64,000 nt of DNA from Arthrobacter sp. FB24. Lineage in GTDB: Bacteria > Actinomycetota > Actinomycetes > Actinomycetales > Micrococcaceae. The stretch is taken from NCBI RefSeq assembly GCF_000196235.1, contig NC_008541.1, positions 2,604,001 through 2,668,000 on the forward strand, in the 5' to 3' direction. The notes below the pieces were generated by a model. The model was not told where the DNA came from. It saw only the letters and a program-made list of their open reading frames with translations, and did not search any database. Position 1 is the first letter of the stretch. Each line of letters starts with the position of its first letter. Positions 54,396 to 63,876 of this stretch are shown here, one piece after another. The position numbers and the translations under genes are program-made.

Positions 54396-55402
54396 GCGCG
54401 GACCTCCCGTTTTCCGGTCCTGAGCTGCCTCAGCTGGCGGAGCACCGTGAGGCTCTCCCACAGCGCGAGGAAGAACGCGGCCAGTGCCGGCGCCCAGTAC
54501 AGTTCCACCCTGCCCTCGAGTGACCCGGTTGTTTCGTGGAGGGCGCCGGGCCGGGCCGCCTGCATCATCGGGGCCACTCCATCCCCGGCAGCCCGGTGGA
54601 CATAGGGAACGCCGAGCTGCGCTGCGATCCCCCGCAGCGTGTCCTCGTCGATTCGTGACACGGCGTCCCCGGCGCTTTCGCCGCTGCGGTCCTGGATGTA
54701 GCCGGCGGCATCGTCGGCTACATAGCTGGTCTTCTCCTTCATACGCCCGCCCTGGTCTGTGCCGTAGCCGAGCACCGCGCCGCCGTTGACCAGCGAAGCA
54801 TCCACGTTCATGGGCTCCGGTGCCCTGCCGCTGGTCTGCTCGCCGTCGCCAAAGTAGAAGACGATCCGCGCCCGCTCCGGGTGGCTCTCCCGCGCTGCCC
54901 CCAGCCGTTCGTTGAGGACGGTCCGGGCGGCGGTGACGCTGCTGCCTGTCGAGTACAAGGTGATCTGGGGTTCCAGCACACCGGTCAACGTATCAAGGGC
55001 GGAGGTGTCCGTCGTCAGCGGCATTCGGACCACCGTCTGGGAATCGAACGTGATCATGGAAAACCGGGCCCCGGCCAGCTCCCCGGCGATGGCCATGATG
55101 TCCTTCCGGACGCCGTCCAGCCTGGGGCTGCCCGTGCCGTAGTCTTCGGCGGAGATGCTGCTGGTGGTATCCACCACGAAGAAGACGTTCAAGTCGCTTG
55201 CCGCTGCCCGGACGCTGCCGCCGGGTAAACCCGGGCGGAGCGCCGCCAGCATCAGCAGGACCACAAGGCCGGAGGGCAGCAGCCACCCGCGCAGTCCGGC
55301 ACTGCGGAGCCGGCTTCGGACGGCCGTCCACGCAAGGAAGACGACGACGGCGACAACAACCGGCAGCATGATCCACCACGGCCAGATGGGCTGGACTGTC
55401 AT
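54392..55402 (-). CDS. VWA-domain membrane protein (BatB-like)
   Basis: A 336-aa protein with membrane helices at about 8-28, 38-58 and 303-322 around a von Willebrand A domain. The MIDAS begins VFFVVDTTSSISAEDYG (D-x-T-x-S instead of the usual D-x-S-x-S), with T and D elements at SMITFDSQTVV and IVFYFGDGEQ. Extracellular/periplasmic side protein binding is likely. It overlaps both neighbours by 4 bp. Confidence 0.87.
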   Translation of the reverse strand: MTVQPIWPWWIMLPVVVAVVVFLAWTAVRSRLRSAGLRGWLLPSGLVVLLMLAALRPGLPGGSVRAAASDLNVFFVVDTTSSISAEDYGTGSPRLDGVRKDIMAIAGELAGARFSMITFDSQTVVRMPLTTDTSALDTLTGVLEPQITLYSTGSSVTAARTVLNERLGAARESHPERARIVFYFGDGEQTSGRAPEPMNVDASLVNGGAVLGYGTDQGGRMKEKTSYVADDAAGYIQDRSGESAGDAVSRIDEDTLRGIAAQLGVPYVHRAAGDGVAPMMQAARPGALHETTGSLEGRVELYWAPALAAFFLALWESLTVLRQLRQLRTGKREVRA

Positions 55403-56421
55403 GACCGGAGCCTCCAGGTAGCCCCGGCCAGCACCAGGCCGGACAGCAAGGCGATGCTCAGGGGAATCTCGGCACGGTCCGAAACGGCGGCTTGCGGGGC
55501 GGCTTTGAAGGCGGTGGCCTCCGTGGACTGGACCCTGCGGATGATCTCCCCGACCGCTTCCGGGCTGTCCAGCGGGTAGTACGCACCGCCGGTGCCTTCC
55601 ACAGCGGTGCGCAGCTGAACCCCTGGCTGGTCCGGGTCCGTGCCGTAGTCGAAGTCTCCGGGGTTGAGGGCATAGACCCGGACGTCCTGCTTCTTGGCCA
55701 GTGCCGCCGCTTCCTGCAGGGTGAAGATGGGCTCGCCGGAAATGAAATTATCGGTGGCCAGTACGACGGAGCGGGATCGCTCCTCCCTGCCGCTTCCGGC
55801 CTGCTCTCCCGTGCCGGTATCGCCCCCGTTTGACGGGAAGCCCTGTACGCAGGAAGCCAATCCGTCACCGATCAGCGAGGAGCCCGCACCGTTCCATGTG
55901 CCGTCCAGGAACGCGGCGCTGCCGGGTGCGCCGTCAAATGCTTTCCGGGCTGCTTCGAGCTGCCCCTGCACGACGTCGTAATCATCGGTCAGGGGGAAGA
56001 CCTGTACCGCGCTGCTGTCGAAGACGGTCAGGCCCAGCCGTTCGCCGTCGAATCCCGCTGCGAGCCGGGCAAAAACTTCCACCACCGCTGCATCGGCGCT
56101 GCTCATGGATCCCGAGGCGTCAAGGCACAGGATGATGTCGCGGTTGCGCTGTTCGGGGCTGACTGTGCTTCGTTCGGCGGGACGTGCTGCTGCCGCCACG
56201 GCCGCCGCCATCAACACCACACCGGCGACGGCGGCAACGGTGAGCCATCGCCGGTGGCGCCGCACAGCGGCCTGGTACTCCGGCAACTCCGTGAGCCGGT
56301 GGCCGTGCGCCACAGGCCGCCGGGCGGAGTCGTCGCCCCGCTGCCGTTTCCAGGCCATCCAGCACATCCCTGCGCCCGTAAGGATCGCCGCCGGAATCAT
56401 CCACCAGAAGATCAGTTCCAT
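55399..56421 (-). CDS. VWA-domain membrane protein (BatA-like)
   Basis: A 340-aa protein with helices at about 4-22, 62-82 and 315-335. The VWA domain has a full MIDAS, IILCLDASGSMSSAD (D-x-S-x-S), then GLTVFDSSAVQVFPLT and VVLATDNFISGEP. BatA/BatB proteins act with MoxR ATPases in envelope stress tolerance or protein assembly. Overlaps its upstream neighbour by 10 bp and its downstream one by ATGA. Confidence 0.88.
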   Translation of the reverse strand: MELIFWWMIPAAILTGAGMCWMAWKRQRGDDSARRPVAHGHRLTELPEYQAAVRRHRRWLTVAAVAGVVLMAAAVAAAARPAERSTVSPEQRNRDIILCLDASGSMSSADAAVVEVFARLAAGFDGERLGLTVFDSSAVQVFPLTDDYDVVQGQLEAARKAFDGAPGSAAFLDGTWNGAGSSLIGDGLASCVQGFPSNGGDTGTGEQAGSGREERSRSVVLATDNFISGEPIFTLQEAAALAKKQDVRVYALNPGDFDYGTDPDQPGVQLRTAVEGTGGAYYPLDSPEAVGEIIRRVQSTEATAFKAAPQAAVSDRAEIPLSIALLSGLVLAGATWRLRS

Positions 56422-56912
56422 GTCCGGACCACCTCCCGGGCCGTTTCCGCCGCAACCGCGACAGAGTCGCCAAGCTCGGTGTCGCCAACGTCGGTGTCGC
56501 AGGGTCCCGGGCTAAATTCCGCCGGATAGAGGCTGCTGACGGCCAGGGCGGCAGCCGGGATGTTCTGCTCGTTGAGCTCAGCCAGGGTCATCCGTGGAGC
56601 GTCAATCCCTGCGATGTCGCGGACAAAGCTCCGGATAAGCAGGCTGAGCTCCTGGTGCGAGGCGCGTGCGGACAGCCTGCCGGCCGCGGCGTCAGCCGTC
56701 ACAACATCGATACGGCGCAGGTAGTCCCGTTTCAGGCTGGACGGATCCGAAGGCGGCGCGGGGGGAGCTGCGGCGGACATGTCGGGCCGCCGCCGCGTGC
56801 TCAGGATCACGTAGGCCAGCCACGCGGCCACGAGCACCAGAACGCCAAGGCCGGCCCACGGCAGCCAGGCACTGTAGGCCAGGGGGGCATAGAATCCGGT
56901 GTCATTTCCCAC
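56412..56912 (-). CDS. DUF4381-like single-pass membrane protein of the MoxR operon
   Basis: A 166-aa protein with one N-terminal helix (about 18-37) and a cytosolic domain: SLKRDYLRRIDVVTADAAAGRLSARASHQELSLLIRSFVRDIAG, as in DUF4381 proteins found between DUF58 and VWA genes. Function is unknown. Overlaps the DUF58 gene by 11 bp and the VWA gene by 10 bp. Confidence 0.75.
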   Translation of the reverse strand: MGNDTGFYAPLAYSAWLPWAGLGVLVLVAAWLAYVILSTRRRPDMSAAAPPAPPSDPSSLKRDYLRRIDVVTADAAAGRLSARASHQELSLLIRSFVRDIAGIDAPRMTLAELNEQNIPAAALAVSSLYPAEFSPGPCDTDVGDTELGDSVAVAAETAREVVRTWN

Positions 56913-57936
56913 GGCGGTGCCGTTCCAGCAGGGTGAACACCGCAGGCATCACATCATGGCTGCTGCCCGCATCGACGTGGGCAATGCCCATCCGCCGCAG
57001 CACAGCCTCCCGGGCGGCATCGCGCTGCTCCTGCGCCGCGGCATAGGCCCGGATGATGGCATCAGACGCCGCAAGGCGTCCGGGAAGGAAGCCGGCATCC
57101 GCAACGTCGTAGCGGTCGACGGGTTCGGCGGGGTTCGGTCCGGCGGCGGGTCCGGCGGGGTTCGGTCCGGCGGCGGGTCCGGCGGGGTTCGGTCCGGCGG
57201 CGGGTCCGGCGGGGTTCGGTCCGGCGGCGGGTCCGGCGGGGTTCGGTCCGGCGGCGGGTCCGGCGGGGTTCGGTCCGGCGGCGGGTCCGGCCAACTGCGC
57301 GTCGCGGACGGTCAGCCAGAGGACTTCGTGCTGCGCGCGCAGCCGCCGCAGCAGCCGCTCCATCCCGGCATCCGGCACCAGCTCGTCGGCCACAACGAAG
57401 AGCAGCATGCGCTGGCCGAAGTTGCGTGCCACATAGGAGAGCTGCTCGCTGATGTTGCTTCGGGGCGAGGCCAGCGCCGTGGCCCCGTCGACTTCGCGAA
57501 GAAGCCTTTCCAGGTGGGCCTCGCCGGCTTTCGCGGGCAGCGACCGGGTCGACGTCCCGTCGCCGCACACGAGCCCCACTACGTCGCCGTGACGGTGGGC
57601 AAGGTAGCCCACCACGCCCAGGGCCATCACGGCAATGTCCTTCTTCTCCTCGCCGCCGAGCGAGGAAGCAGCCATGTTGCGTCCGGTATCCGTGACCAGC
57701 AGCACTGTCTGCCGCCGCACTGCAACATAGCGTTTGATGAGCGGGGATCCGTGCCGGGCAGAGGCTTTCCAGTCGATGTCGCGGACTTCGTCTCCGGGAA
57801 TGTAGGCACGGAGGTCGTCAAAGTCCAGGCTGCGCCCCTTGAAAACGGAACCGTATTCGCCGTCGAGCATCCCGCGTGCCTTGCGGTGGGCGAAGATCGA
57901 CATTTTAGATTTCACCCGGGTCAGGAGGCTGGCCAT
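56902..57936 (-). CDS. DUF58 protein with an internal (GPAAGPNPA)6 tract
   Basis: A 344-aa protein. The DUF58 core is RSLDFDDLRAYIPGDEVRDIDWKASARHGSPLIKRYVAVRRQTVLLVTDTGRNM (about 35-90) with a VWA-like C-terminal half (MLLFVVADELVPDAGMERLL). Between LTVRDAQLA and EPVDRYDVADAGF is an inserted Pro/Ala/Gly stretch of six perfect nonapeptide repeats (about residues 216-270), probably a flexible linker or slippage product, not usual for the family. The ATG 57936 lies 10 bp after moxR; the family partner is the MoxR ATPase. Confidence 0.87.
   Translation of the reverse strand: MASLLTRVKSKMSIFAHRKARGMLDGEYGSVFKGRSLDFDDLRAYIPGDEVRDIDWKASARHGSPLIKRYVAVRRQTVLLVTDTGRNMAASSLGGEEKKDIAVMALGVVGYLAHRHGDVVGLVCGDGTSTRSLPAKAGEAHLERLLREVDGATALASPRSNISEQLSYVARNFGQRMLLFVVADELVPDAGMERLLRRLRAQHEVLWLTVRDAQLAGPAAGPNPAGPAAGPNPAGPAAGPNPAGPAAGPNPAGPAAGPNPAGPAAGPNPAEPVDRYDVADAGFLPGRLAASDAIIRAYAAAQEQRDAAREAVLRRMGIAHVDAGSSHDVMPAVFTLLERHRRGK
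57127..57288. repeat. Six exact tandem copies of a 27-bp minisatellite
   Basis: The 27-bp unit (first copy 57127-57153, last 57262-57288) is repeated six times with no mismatch. It lies inside the DUF58 gene, in frame, encoding GPAAGPNPA on the minus strand. A partial related unit precedes it (57115-57126). Perfect identity suggests recent or ongoing expansion and contraction. Confidence 0.95.
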
Positions 57937-57946
57937 GCGGGCGCGC

Positions 57947-59017
57947 TCAGGGAGTCTGGACGGACGCCACGATGGCATCGATGACGGTTTCGACCGGAAC
58001 CTGCTCCGCGACCGCTTCGAAGCCAAGGATAATCCTGTGCCGGAGCACGCGGTGGGCCAGTGCCTTCACGTCCTCGGGGATCACGTGGTCCCGGCCGTTC
58101 AGGAGTGCGACAGCGCGGGCGGCCTGGCTGAAGGCGATACTGGCGCGCGGGCTGGCTCCGAATTCGATAAAACCCGCCAGGCGGGAGTCGATGTACTGGG
58201 CGGCGTTCCGGGTGACAAACACCAGCCCCACGATGTAGCGCACTATTGCGGGATCGATGTAGACGCGTTTGACCAGCTCCTGCACTTCCGAGACCGCGTC
58301 CAGGGACGCAGCCGCCGCTGGGCGCTGTTCATCGGTGAAGACGCCGGAATCGATCCTGCGGATGATCTCGGCCTCTTCGGCCGGCGTGGGGTAGTCCAGG
58401 ACGTCTTTGAGCATAAAGCGGTCCATCTGGGCCTCGGGCAGCAGGTAGGTGCCCTCCTGCTCGATGGGGTTCTGCGTCGCCAGGACAAGGAACGGGGAGG
58501 GCAGCCGGTGCACCACTCCCCCGATGGATGTCTGCCGCTCCTGCATCGCCTCGAGCATGGCGCTCTGCGTTTTCGCACTGGAGCGGTTGATCTCGTCCAG
58601 GAGGACGATGTTGGCGTGGACCGGGCCAAGCTGGGTGACGAACGTGCCCTTGGCGGCATCGTAGATCTGCGTGCCCACGATGTCGCTGGGGAGCAGGTCC
58701 GGCGTGCACTGAATCCGCCGGAACTCTGCGCTGACGGCCTCCGCCACCGTCTGCGCGGCGGTGGTCTTCGCGAGTCCGGGGACGCTTTCGAGCAGGATGT
58801 GCCCGCCGGTCATGAGCCCCACCAGCAGCGATTCACGGAGCCTTGCCTGCCCCACAACCTTTGCGTCGAAGCTGCGGGAAATGCTGCCCATGACCTGCTG
58901 CGCCCGGGCCAGCTCCGCCGCTTCGATCCGGACGGCGGCCGTAGTCTGAAGCACTGGAAGTCCCCCTGGTTGCTGTTCATGAACGGCCGCGGCTGCTGCC
59001 GGATGTCCGGCGGTCAC
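57947..59017 (-). CDS. MoxR-family AAA+ ATPase
   Basis: A 356-aa ATPase. Walker A-like ESVPGLAKTTAAQ, Walker B VLLDEINRSSAKTQSAMLEAMQE, sensor 1 LATQNPIEQEGTYLLPEAQMDRF and the C-terminal lid are present. MoxR proteins act as chaperones to activate or assemble VWA-domain partners, encoded downstream. The start GTG 59017 is favoured by a GGCGG site; an ATG at 59038 overlaps a TAGTAT that could be the -10. First gene of the six-gene operon. Confidence 0.92.
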   Translation of the reverse strand: MTAGHPAAAAAVHEQQPGGLPVLQTTAAVRIEAAELARAQQVMGSISRSFDAKVVGQARLRESLLVGLMTGGHILLESVPGLAKTTAAQTVAEAVSAEFRRIQCTPDLLPSDIVGTQIYDAAKGTFVTQLGPVHANIVLLDEINRSSAKTQSAMLEAMQERQTSIGGVVHRLPSPFLVLATQNPIEQEGTYLLPEAQMDRFMLKDVLDYPTPAEEAEIIRRIDSGVFTDEQRPAAAASLDAVSEVQELVKRVYIDPAIVRYIVGLVFVTRNAAQYIDSRLAGFIEFGASPRASIAFSQAARAVALLNGRDHVIPEDVKALAHRVLRHRIILGFEAVAEQVPVETVIDAIVASVQTP

Positions 59018-59115
59018 TAGGCGACCGCCACGGGCCATACTATCCAAGCCCCGGGCGGCGGATTGCACAATGGGGACCACTCCCCATGCAGGCCGCGCAG
59101 GACTATCCTGATGGC

Positions 59116-59319
59116 ATGATCCAGCTTCCAGCCAGTTACCAGGAGTATCTCGCCGGTAAGAGCGAGAGTTTCATCAACACTGTCCGTCCGATCCTCATGC
59201 AGTCGGCGGCGGAAAAGATGCACGGCGTCAGGGTCCTGTACAACCCCGGCCCTACCGGCCATCAGGCCCATCTGGACGACACGATCCCGTTCGGGACAGT
59301 GGTCGAGGACATCGACTGA
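59116..59319 (+). CDS. Small hypothetical protein
   Basis: A 67-aa soluble protein (QLPASYQEYLAGKSESFINTVRPILMQS ... VLYNPGPTGHQAHLDDTIPFGTVVEDID). No known family recognised; composition and codon use look coding. It stands alone between the divergent moxR gene and the convergent sugar permease, 7 bp from the latter's stop. Confidence 0.6.
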   Translation: MIQLPASYQEYLAGKSESFINTVRPILMQSAAEKMHGVRVLYNPGPTGHQAHLDDTIPFGTVVEDID

Positions 59320-59326
59320 AGGCGGC

Positions 59327-60217
59327 TCAGCCCTTCATCGCCCCGGACAGCGCAAACGACCCGCCAGCTCCCCGCGCCACCAGTACGTAGAGGACCAGGA
59401 CCGGAACCGAATAGAGAATTGAGAATGCGGCCAGCTGACCGTAGGCGACCGCACCGTGCTGTCCGAAAAAGCTGAAGATTGAAACCGACGCGGGCTGCTT
59501 TGACGGCGACAACAAAAGGATGAAGGGTACGAAGAAGTTCCCCCACGTCTGGATGAAGACGAAAATGAACACCACCCCCAGCCCCTGGCGCATGAGCGGC
59601 AGCACGACGGAACGCAGGGCAGTGAGCCCGGACGCGCCGTCCACCCAGGCGGCCTCCTCCAGCGAAACGGGCACCGCATCCATGAAGTTCTTGGTCATCC
59701 AGATGGCCATGGGCAGCGAAGTTGCCGCCAGGAAGAGGACCGTGGCCGGCAGCGAATCCAGCAGGCGCAGCTGGACGAACAGACCATAGACGGGCACCAT
59801 GATGGCCGTGATCGGCAGGCAGGTGCCGCACAGGATCGAATACATGAACGGCCGGTTGAACCTGGACTGGAAACGGGACAGCGGGTAGGCGGCCAGCACG
59901 GCTGCCGCCAGAGTCACTGTTGCCGTCCCGGCGGAGAGCAAGAGGCTGTTCCAGAGCGGGCCGAGCAGTAAGTCCGGGGTGAGGACAGCCGCGAAGTTGT
60001 CGAGCGAAGCACTGGCCGGCAACTGTGTCTGGTAGCCCGCCGTTGTGTCCAGGGAGGCGAACACCAGCCAGAGCAGCGGCAACACGAAGCAGGCACCAAT
60101 CAGCAGCAGGGCCGCGTCTGCCGGAGTCCGGGCCCGGCGGAATCCCGGCGACGCAACTCCCCGGCGGGTGGCCCGCCGTGAAGCGACTGCTAAGGGCGGC
60201 CGGCCTGTCGTCCTCAT
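59327..60217 (-). CDS. Sugar ABC transporter permease (MalG type)
   Basis: A 296-aa inner permease with six helices. The EAA loop EEAAWVDGASGLTALRSVVLPLMRQG (about 196-220) couples to the ATPase. The N-terminal 30 residues are basic and Ala-rich. The sugar is unknown. ATGA overlap with the MalF-type gene; no ATP-binding gene is in this cluster, so a shared MsiK-type ATPase is likely. Confidence 0.94.
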   Translation of the reverse strand: MRTTGRPPLAVASRRATRRGVASPGFRRARTPADAALLLIGACFVLPLLWLVFASLDTTAGYQTQLPASASLDNFAAVLTPDLLLGPLWNSLLLSAGTATVTLAAAVLAAYPLSRFQSRFNRPFMYSILCGTCLPITAIMVPVYGLFVQLRLLDSLPATVLFLAATSLPMAIWMTKNFMDAVPVSLEEAAWVDGASGLTALRSVVLPLMRQGLGVVFIFVFIQTWGNFFVPFILLLSPSKQPASVSIFSFFGQHGAVAYGQLAAFSILYSVPVLVLYVLVARGAGGSFALSGAMKG

Positions 60218-61095
60218 CGTTTGTCCCCCTTCAGCAGCCGCACGTAGCCAATCCCGAACACCAGGCCCAGGACAATGAGCACCGAGGCGATCGCCGTGCC
60301 GTAGCCAATGTCTCCGAACTTGAAGGCCTCCTGGTAGGCGAGGACCGGCAAAGTGGTGCTGGCATTGGACGGTCCGCCGGCCGTCATCACCCAGATCAGG
60401 GTGAACACGGCCAGGGTCTGGAGCGTGACGAGCATCAAATTGGTGGCGATGCTGGACCTGATGAGCGGCAGGGTGATGAACACCAGGCGCTGCCAGCCGG
60501 AAGCGCCGTCCATCAGGGCTGCCTCGGAGATGTCCCTGGGAACGTCGGCCAGGGCCGCGCGGTACACCAGCATGGAGAACGCGGTGCCGCGCCAGATGTT
60601 GGCCAGCACCACGGCAACCATGGGGTAGGCGTAGAGCCAGTCCGCACCGGCAGCGCCGGCATTGCCGAGCAGCTGGTTCAGCGTCCCGTCCTTGCTGAAA
60701 TAGGCGTAAGCGGCAAAGGCCGCCACGATCTCGGGGAGCACCCAGGCGGCGACCACTGCAGTACCCACAACGGCGGACACCGGCTTCCGGGCGCGTGTCA
60801 TCAGTCCGGCAATCAGGAGTCCCAGCAGGTTCTGGCCCACCACCGCTGACGCAACAACGAAGACGATGGTCAGGAGGACGGCGGCCGGGAACGCAGGGTC
60901 ACTGAGCAGCCGCACGTAATTCTCGACGCCGGTCCAGGCCGGGTTCCTGGCGTTGCGGCCGGTGAGGGCGGCGTTGGTGAAGGAGGCGTGGAAGGACCAC
61001 AGGACGGGCGCCGCCAGGAAGAGGAGAAGCAGCAGGACGGAGGGGACCACCGGCAGCAGCCGGAGCTGCCGCCGGACAGTTCGTCGTTCAGCCAT
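60214..61095 (-). CDS. Sugar ABC transporter permease (MalF type)
   Basis: A 293-aa permease with six helices, EAA loop SEAALMDGASGWQRLVFITLPLIR (about 190-213). It pairs with the MalG-type protein and receives substrate from the binding lipoprotein encoded 3 bp upstream. Family 1 carbohydrate uptake. Confidence 0.94.
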   Translation of the reverse strand: MAERRTVRRQLRLLPVVPSVLLLLLFLAAPVLWSFHASFTNAALTGRNARNPAWTGVENYVRLLSDPAFPAAVLLTIVFVVASAVVGQNLLGLLIAGLMTRARKPVSAVVGTAVVAAWVLPEIVAAFAAYAYFSKDGTLNQLLGNAGAAGADWLYAYPMVAVVLANIWRGTAFSMLVYRAALADVPRDISEAALMDGASGWQRLVFITLPLIRSSIATNLMLVTLQTLAVFTLIWVMTAGGPSNASTTLPVLAYQEAFKFGDIGYGTAIASVLIVLGLVFGIGYVRLLKGDKR

Positions 61096-61098
61096 GCG

Positions 61099-62454
61099 CT
61101 ATTTCTGCAGGACCTTGGCGTCACCCACCTGGTCCCTGACTGTCTTGTCGTACTGCGCGGCTGCCTCCTGCGGTGAGAGGGCACCGGTGATCACGGCTTC
61201 GGTTGCCTCCTGGACCGCGGCGGAGATCCGCGGATAGTCCGCCGTGGCGGGCCGGTAGTGGGTGACGGATACGAGTTCGGAGACGTCTTTGACGAACGGA
61301 TTTGCCGCCAGGTACTCGGCTTCGGCGGCGACGTCCGTCCGGACCGCGATCTGGGATCCGGACACGGTGAACGCCAGCGAGTTCTTCTTGCTCACGGCCT
61401 CGGAAAGGAACTTGAACGCCAGGTCCGGGTTTTTGGAGTCGGCTCCGACGGCCAGCGTCCAGCCACCGGACATGCTGACGCCGCCGGGTTCCTGGCCACG
61501 CTGGGTGGGGAATTTCGCCACCCCCATGTCCTCGGCATAGCCTGCCCATTCGTAGTTGCCGCCCTTCTGCCAGAACGACGGCGTGTAGGAACCTTCCACG
61601 GTGGCGCCCATCTTGCCCTTGGGCAGCCATTCGCCGAAGACCTTCTTCCAGACGTTGGCGTCAAGCGCCTCGGCAGGCGTGACGGCAAGTCCTTCGTCGT
61701 AGAGTGTCTTCAGGAAAGCCAGGGAATCGGTGAACCCCCGGGAACCGATCACCCATTTTTTCTCCTGCTGGTCATAGAGTTCGCTGTCCGTGCCGTACAG
61801 CAGTTCGTAGAAACTCTGCATGACGGTTCCTTCACCGGTGGCCTTGCCGGCATACATGTTGAAGGGGACCAGGGACGGGTCCGCCGCTTTCATCTTGCGG
61901 GCGGCTTCGAGTATTTCGTCCCAGCTCCGGGGCTGCCAGGGAACCGATATGCCTGCTTTTTGCAGGACTTTCTTGTTGTACCAGATGGCGCGGGTGTCGG
62001 TTCCCAGGGGCACAGCGTAGATCCCGCCGTCGTCTCCTGTGCCGGCAGCTTTGGCGGCCTCGTTGTACAACTTCCAGTCGTCCCATTTTTCGAGATACCC
62101 GTCCAGTTTCAGGAGGTATCCGGCGTCGACATCGGACCTCACTTTGAAGGTGTCCTCGTAAAAGACGTCCGGGGCGGTCTCGGACGACCGGAGGGCCAGC
62201 GCCAGCTTGGTGCCGTAGTCGTCATCGTTGGCCTCGATGGGCTGCAGCTCCACTTTGGTGCCCTGGTTGGCAGCTTCGAAGTCCTTCTTGGCGTCCTTGA
62301 ACAAGGTGTCCAGGGCAGAAAACGAGTCAGTCTTCTGGTAGACGATCTTCAGGGTCCGGTCTTCGGCGGCCGGTTTCTCCGCGGAGCAGGCTGATGTGGC
62401 CAGCAGCGCTGCCGCCGACATCAGCGCCGCAAGTATTTTGGCAGGGCGGTGCAT
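61099..62454 (-). CDS. Sugar ABC transporter substrate-binding lipoprotein
   Basis: A 451-aa extracellular solute-binding protein, family 1. Lipobox LLATSACS (Cys at about 23), followed by LKIVYQKTDSFSALDTLFKDAKKDFEAANQGTKVELQPI and, near the end, PGGVSMSGGWTLAVGADSKNPDLAFKFLSEAVS, characteristic of this family. The ligand is probably an oligosaccharide; not decidable. First gene of the importer, next to a ROK regulator on the same strand. Confidence 0.95.
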   Translation of the reverse strand: MHRPAKILAALMSAAALLATSACSAEKPAAEDRTLKIVYQKTDSFSALDTLFKDAKKDFEAANQGTKVELQPIEANDDDYGTKLALALRSSETAPDVFYEDTFKVRSDVDAGYLLKLDGYLEKWDDWKLYNEAAKAAGTGDDGGIYAVPLGTDTRAIWYNKKVLQKAGISVPWQPRSWDEILEAARKMKAADPSLVPFNMYAGKATGEGTVMQSFYELLYGTDSELYDQQEKKWVIGSRGFTDSLAFLKTLYDEGLAVTPAEALDANVWKKVFGEWLPKGKMGATVEGSYTPSFWQKGGNYEWAGYAEDMGVAKFPTQRGQEPGGVSMSGGWTLAVGADSKNPDLAFKFLSEAVSKKNSLAFTVSGSQIAVRTDVAAEAEYLAANPFVKDVSELVSVTHYRPATADYPRISAAVQEATEAVITGALSPQEAAAQYDKTVRDQVGDAKVLQK

Positions 62455-62571
62455 GACGCTCCAATCTTCGAGCGGCTGCAGCCCCCAATGTCCTCCAGCT
62501 GGCCCCAGCCTTTAGCCGATATGCAATTTCAGGTTAGTGCTCCGCACTGACAGGGCAACGGAATGCCGGCG

Positions 62572-63825
62572 TCAGCCTTCCAGCAGCAAGCGCTGTGCGC
62601 GCGGGGCCAGCGTATGCTCCAGCACCAGGCAGGCCGCACCGATGGCTCCGACGTCCTCTCCCACCCCGGTCCCGACAACTTCTATCCCGTGGATCTCGCG
62701 GGCTGCGCTGTTGTCTGCCAGCAGTTGGGGAACACGGTCCAGGTACCTCCGTGAGAGGCGCGTCCAGAAGGGGCCGCCGAAGACGACCCTTTCGACGTCG
62801 AGGGTGTTCGTGACCACTGCCACGGCCCGGGCGACCAGGACGGCGGAGTGGTCGATGATCTCCCCCGCCTGGCTGTTGCCGGCGTCGGCCTCGTCGCAAA
62901 GTTTGGCGAAGCTCTCCTGGATGTCCAGCGCACCGGAGGGATGGCGCACAACCTCCAGCACGCCGGCGGCTTCGGCCTGCGCCACGAGGACCTGCGGGAT
63001 GCTGCTTGACTTCACGCAGCCCCGAAGTCCGCAGTCGCAGGGCGGACCGTCCGGGTCAACAATGATGTGCCCGATTTCACCGGCATTCCCCGAAGTCCCG
63101 CGCACCACTTCATCGTTCAGGACGATGCCGCAGCCGATGCCTGTGCCCATGTACATAAAAATGAAGCTGCCGGAGCCGCTCGGGCCGCCTGCCCAGGTTT
63201 CGGCGACGGCGGCGCTGGTGACGTCCTTGTCCACCAGGGTGGACAGTCCGGTGGCCTCCGCGAGGGCATCGCGCAGGGGCACACGGTCCCAGCCCAGCAA
63301 CAGCGGCGGATCCACGACGGTTCCCTCATCCAGGTTGATGGGGCCGGGGGCTGCGACGCCGAGCCCGGCGATCTTGTCCGGGTCGACGCCGGAGGCTGCC
63401 ACCAGGTCCTTGATCTCGGCGGCAATGGTGGCGATGATGCCGTCGGGGTCGCTGGCGCCCGGGGTGTTGATCCGTGAGTGCCTGACGACGGAGCCGACGA
63501 GATCCAGCACCACGAAAGTGGTCACGGCGGGATCGAGGTGGACCCCCACGGCATACATTCCGGCAGGGTTCAACCGGAGGATGGTGCGCGGCTTACCCGG
63601 CCCGCTTCCTTCCTTACCGGCTTCGACGATGAGGTTCTGGTCAAGCAGCCGGCGGGAGATGTTGGAGATGGTTTGCGGGGAGAGCCCTACGATCTGGGCG
63701 AGTTCCACCCGGCTGAGGCCTCCCGAGGACCGGCGGATGGCATCCAAAATCACCGTGAGATTGAAGTCCCCCATACGGGGCAAATTGGTTCCGCGCCTCG
63801 GCGTTGGCGTGCGGATCTCAGTCAC
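62572..63825 (-). CDS. ROK-family transcriptional repressor
   Basis: A 417-aa protein: N-terminal winged helix-turn-helix (GLSRVELAQIVGLSPQTISNISRRLLDQNLI, about 37-70) and a ROK kinase-like sugar-binding domain with the zinc motif CDCGLRGC (about 255-262) and the phosphate-loop-like GTGIGCGI. It most likely controls the downstream sugar importer, binding its sugar as inducer. The start is GTG 63825 with GGGGAAT upstream. It is 117 bp from the binding-protein gene. Confidence 0.92.
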   Translation of the reverse strand: MTEIRTPTPRRGTNLPRMGDFNLTVILDAIRRSSGGLSRVELAQIVGLSPQTISNISRRLLDQNLIVEAGKEGSGPGKPRTILRLNPAGMYAVGVHLDPAVTTFVVLDLVGSVVRHSRINTPGASDPDGIIATIAAEIKDLVAASGVDPDKIAGLGVAAPGPINLDEGTVVDPPLLLGWDRVPLRDALAEATGLSTLVDKDVTSAAVAETWAGGPSGSGSFIFMYMGTGIGCGIVLNDEVVRGTSGNAGEIGHIIVDPDGPPCDCGLRGCVKSSSIPQVLVAQAEAAGVLEVVRHPSGALDIQESFAKLCDEADAGNSQAGEIIDHSAVLVARAVAVVTNTLDVERVVFGGPFWTRLSRRYLDRVPQLLADNSAAREIHGIEVVGTGVGEDVGAIGAACLVLEHTLAPRAQRLLLEG

Positions 63826-63876
63826 GGATTCCCCTAAACGTCTTCGGTTATGCACTTCTGATGCTTGAATCGTACG

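Noticed and set aside
57127-57288. CRISPR array
   Set aside because: The repeat units abut without spacers and are in-frame coding sequence, so it is a minisatellite.
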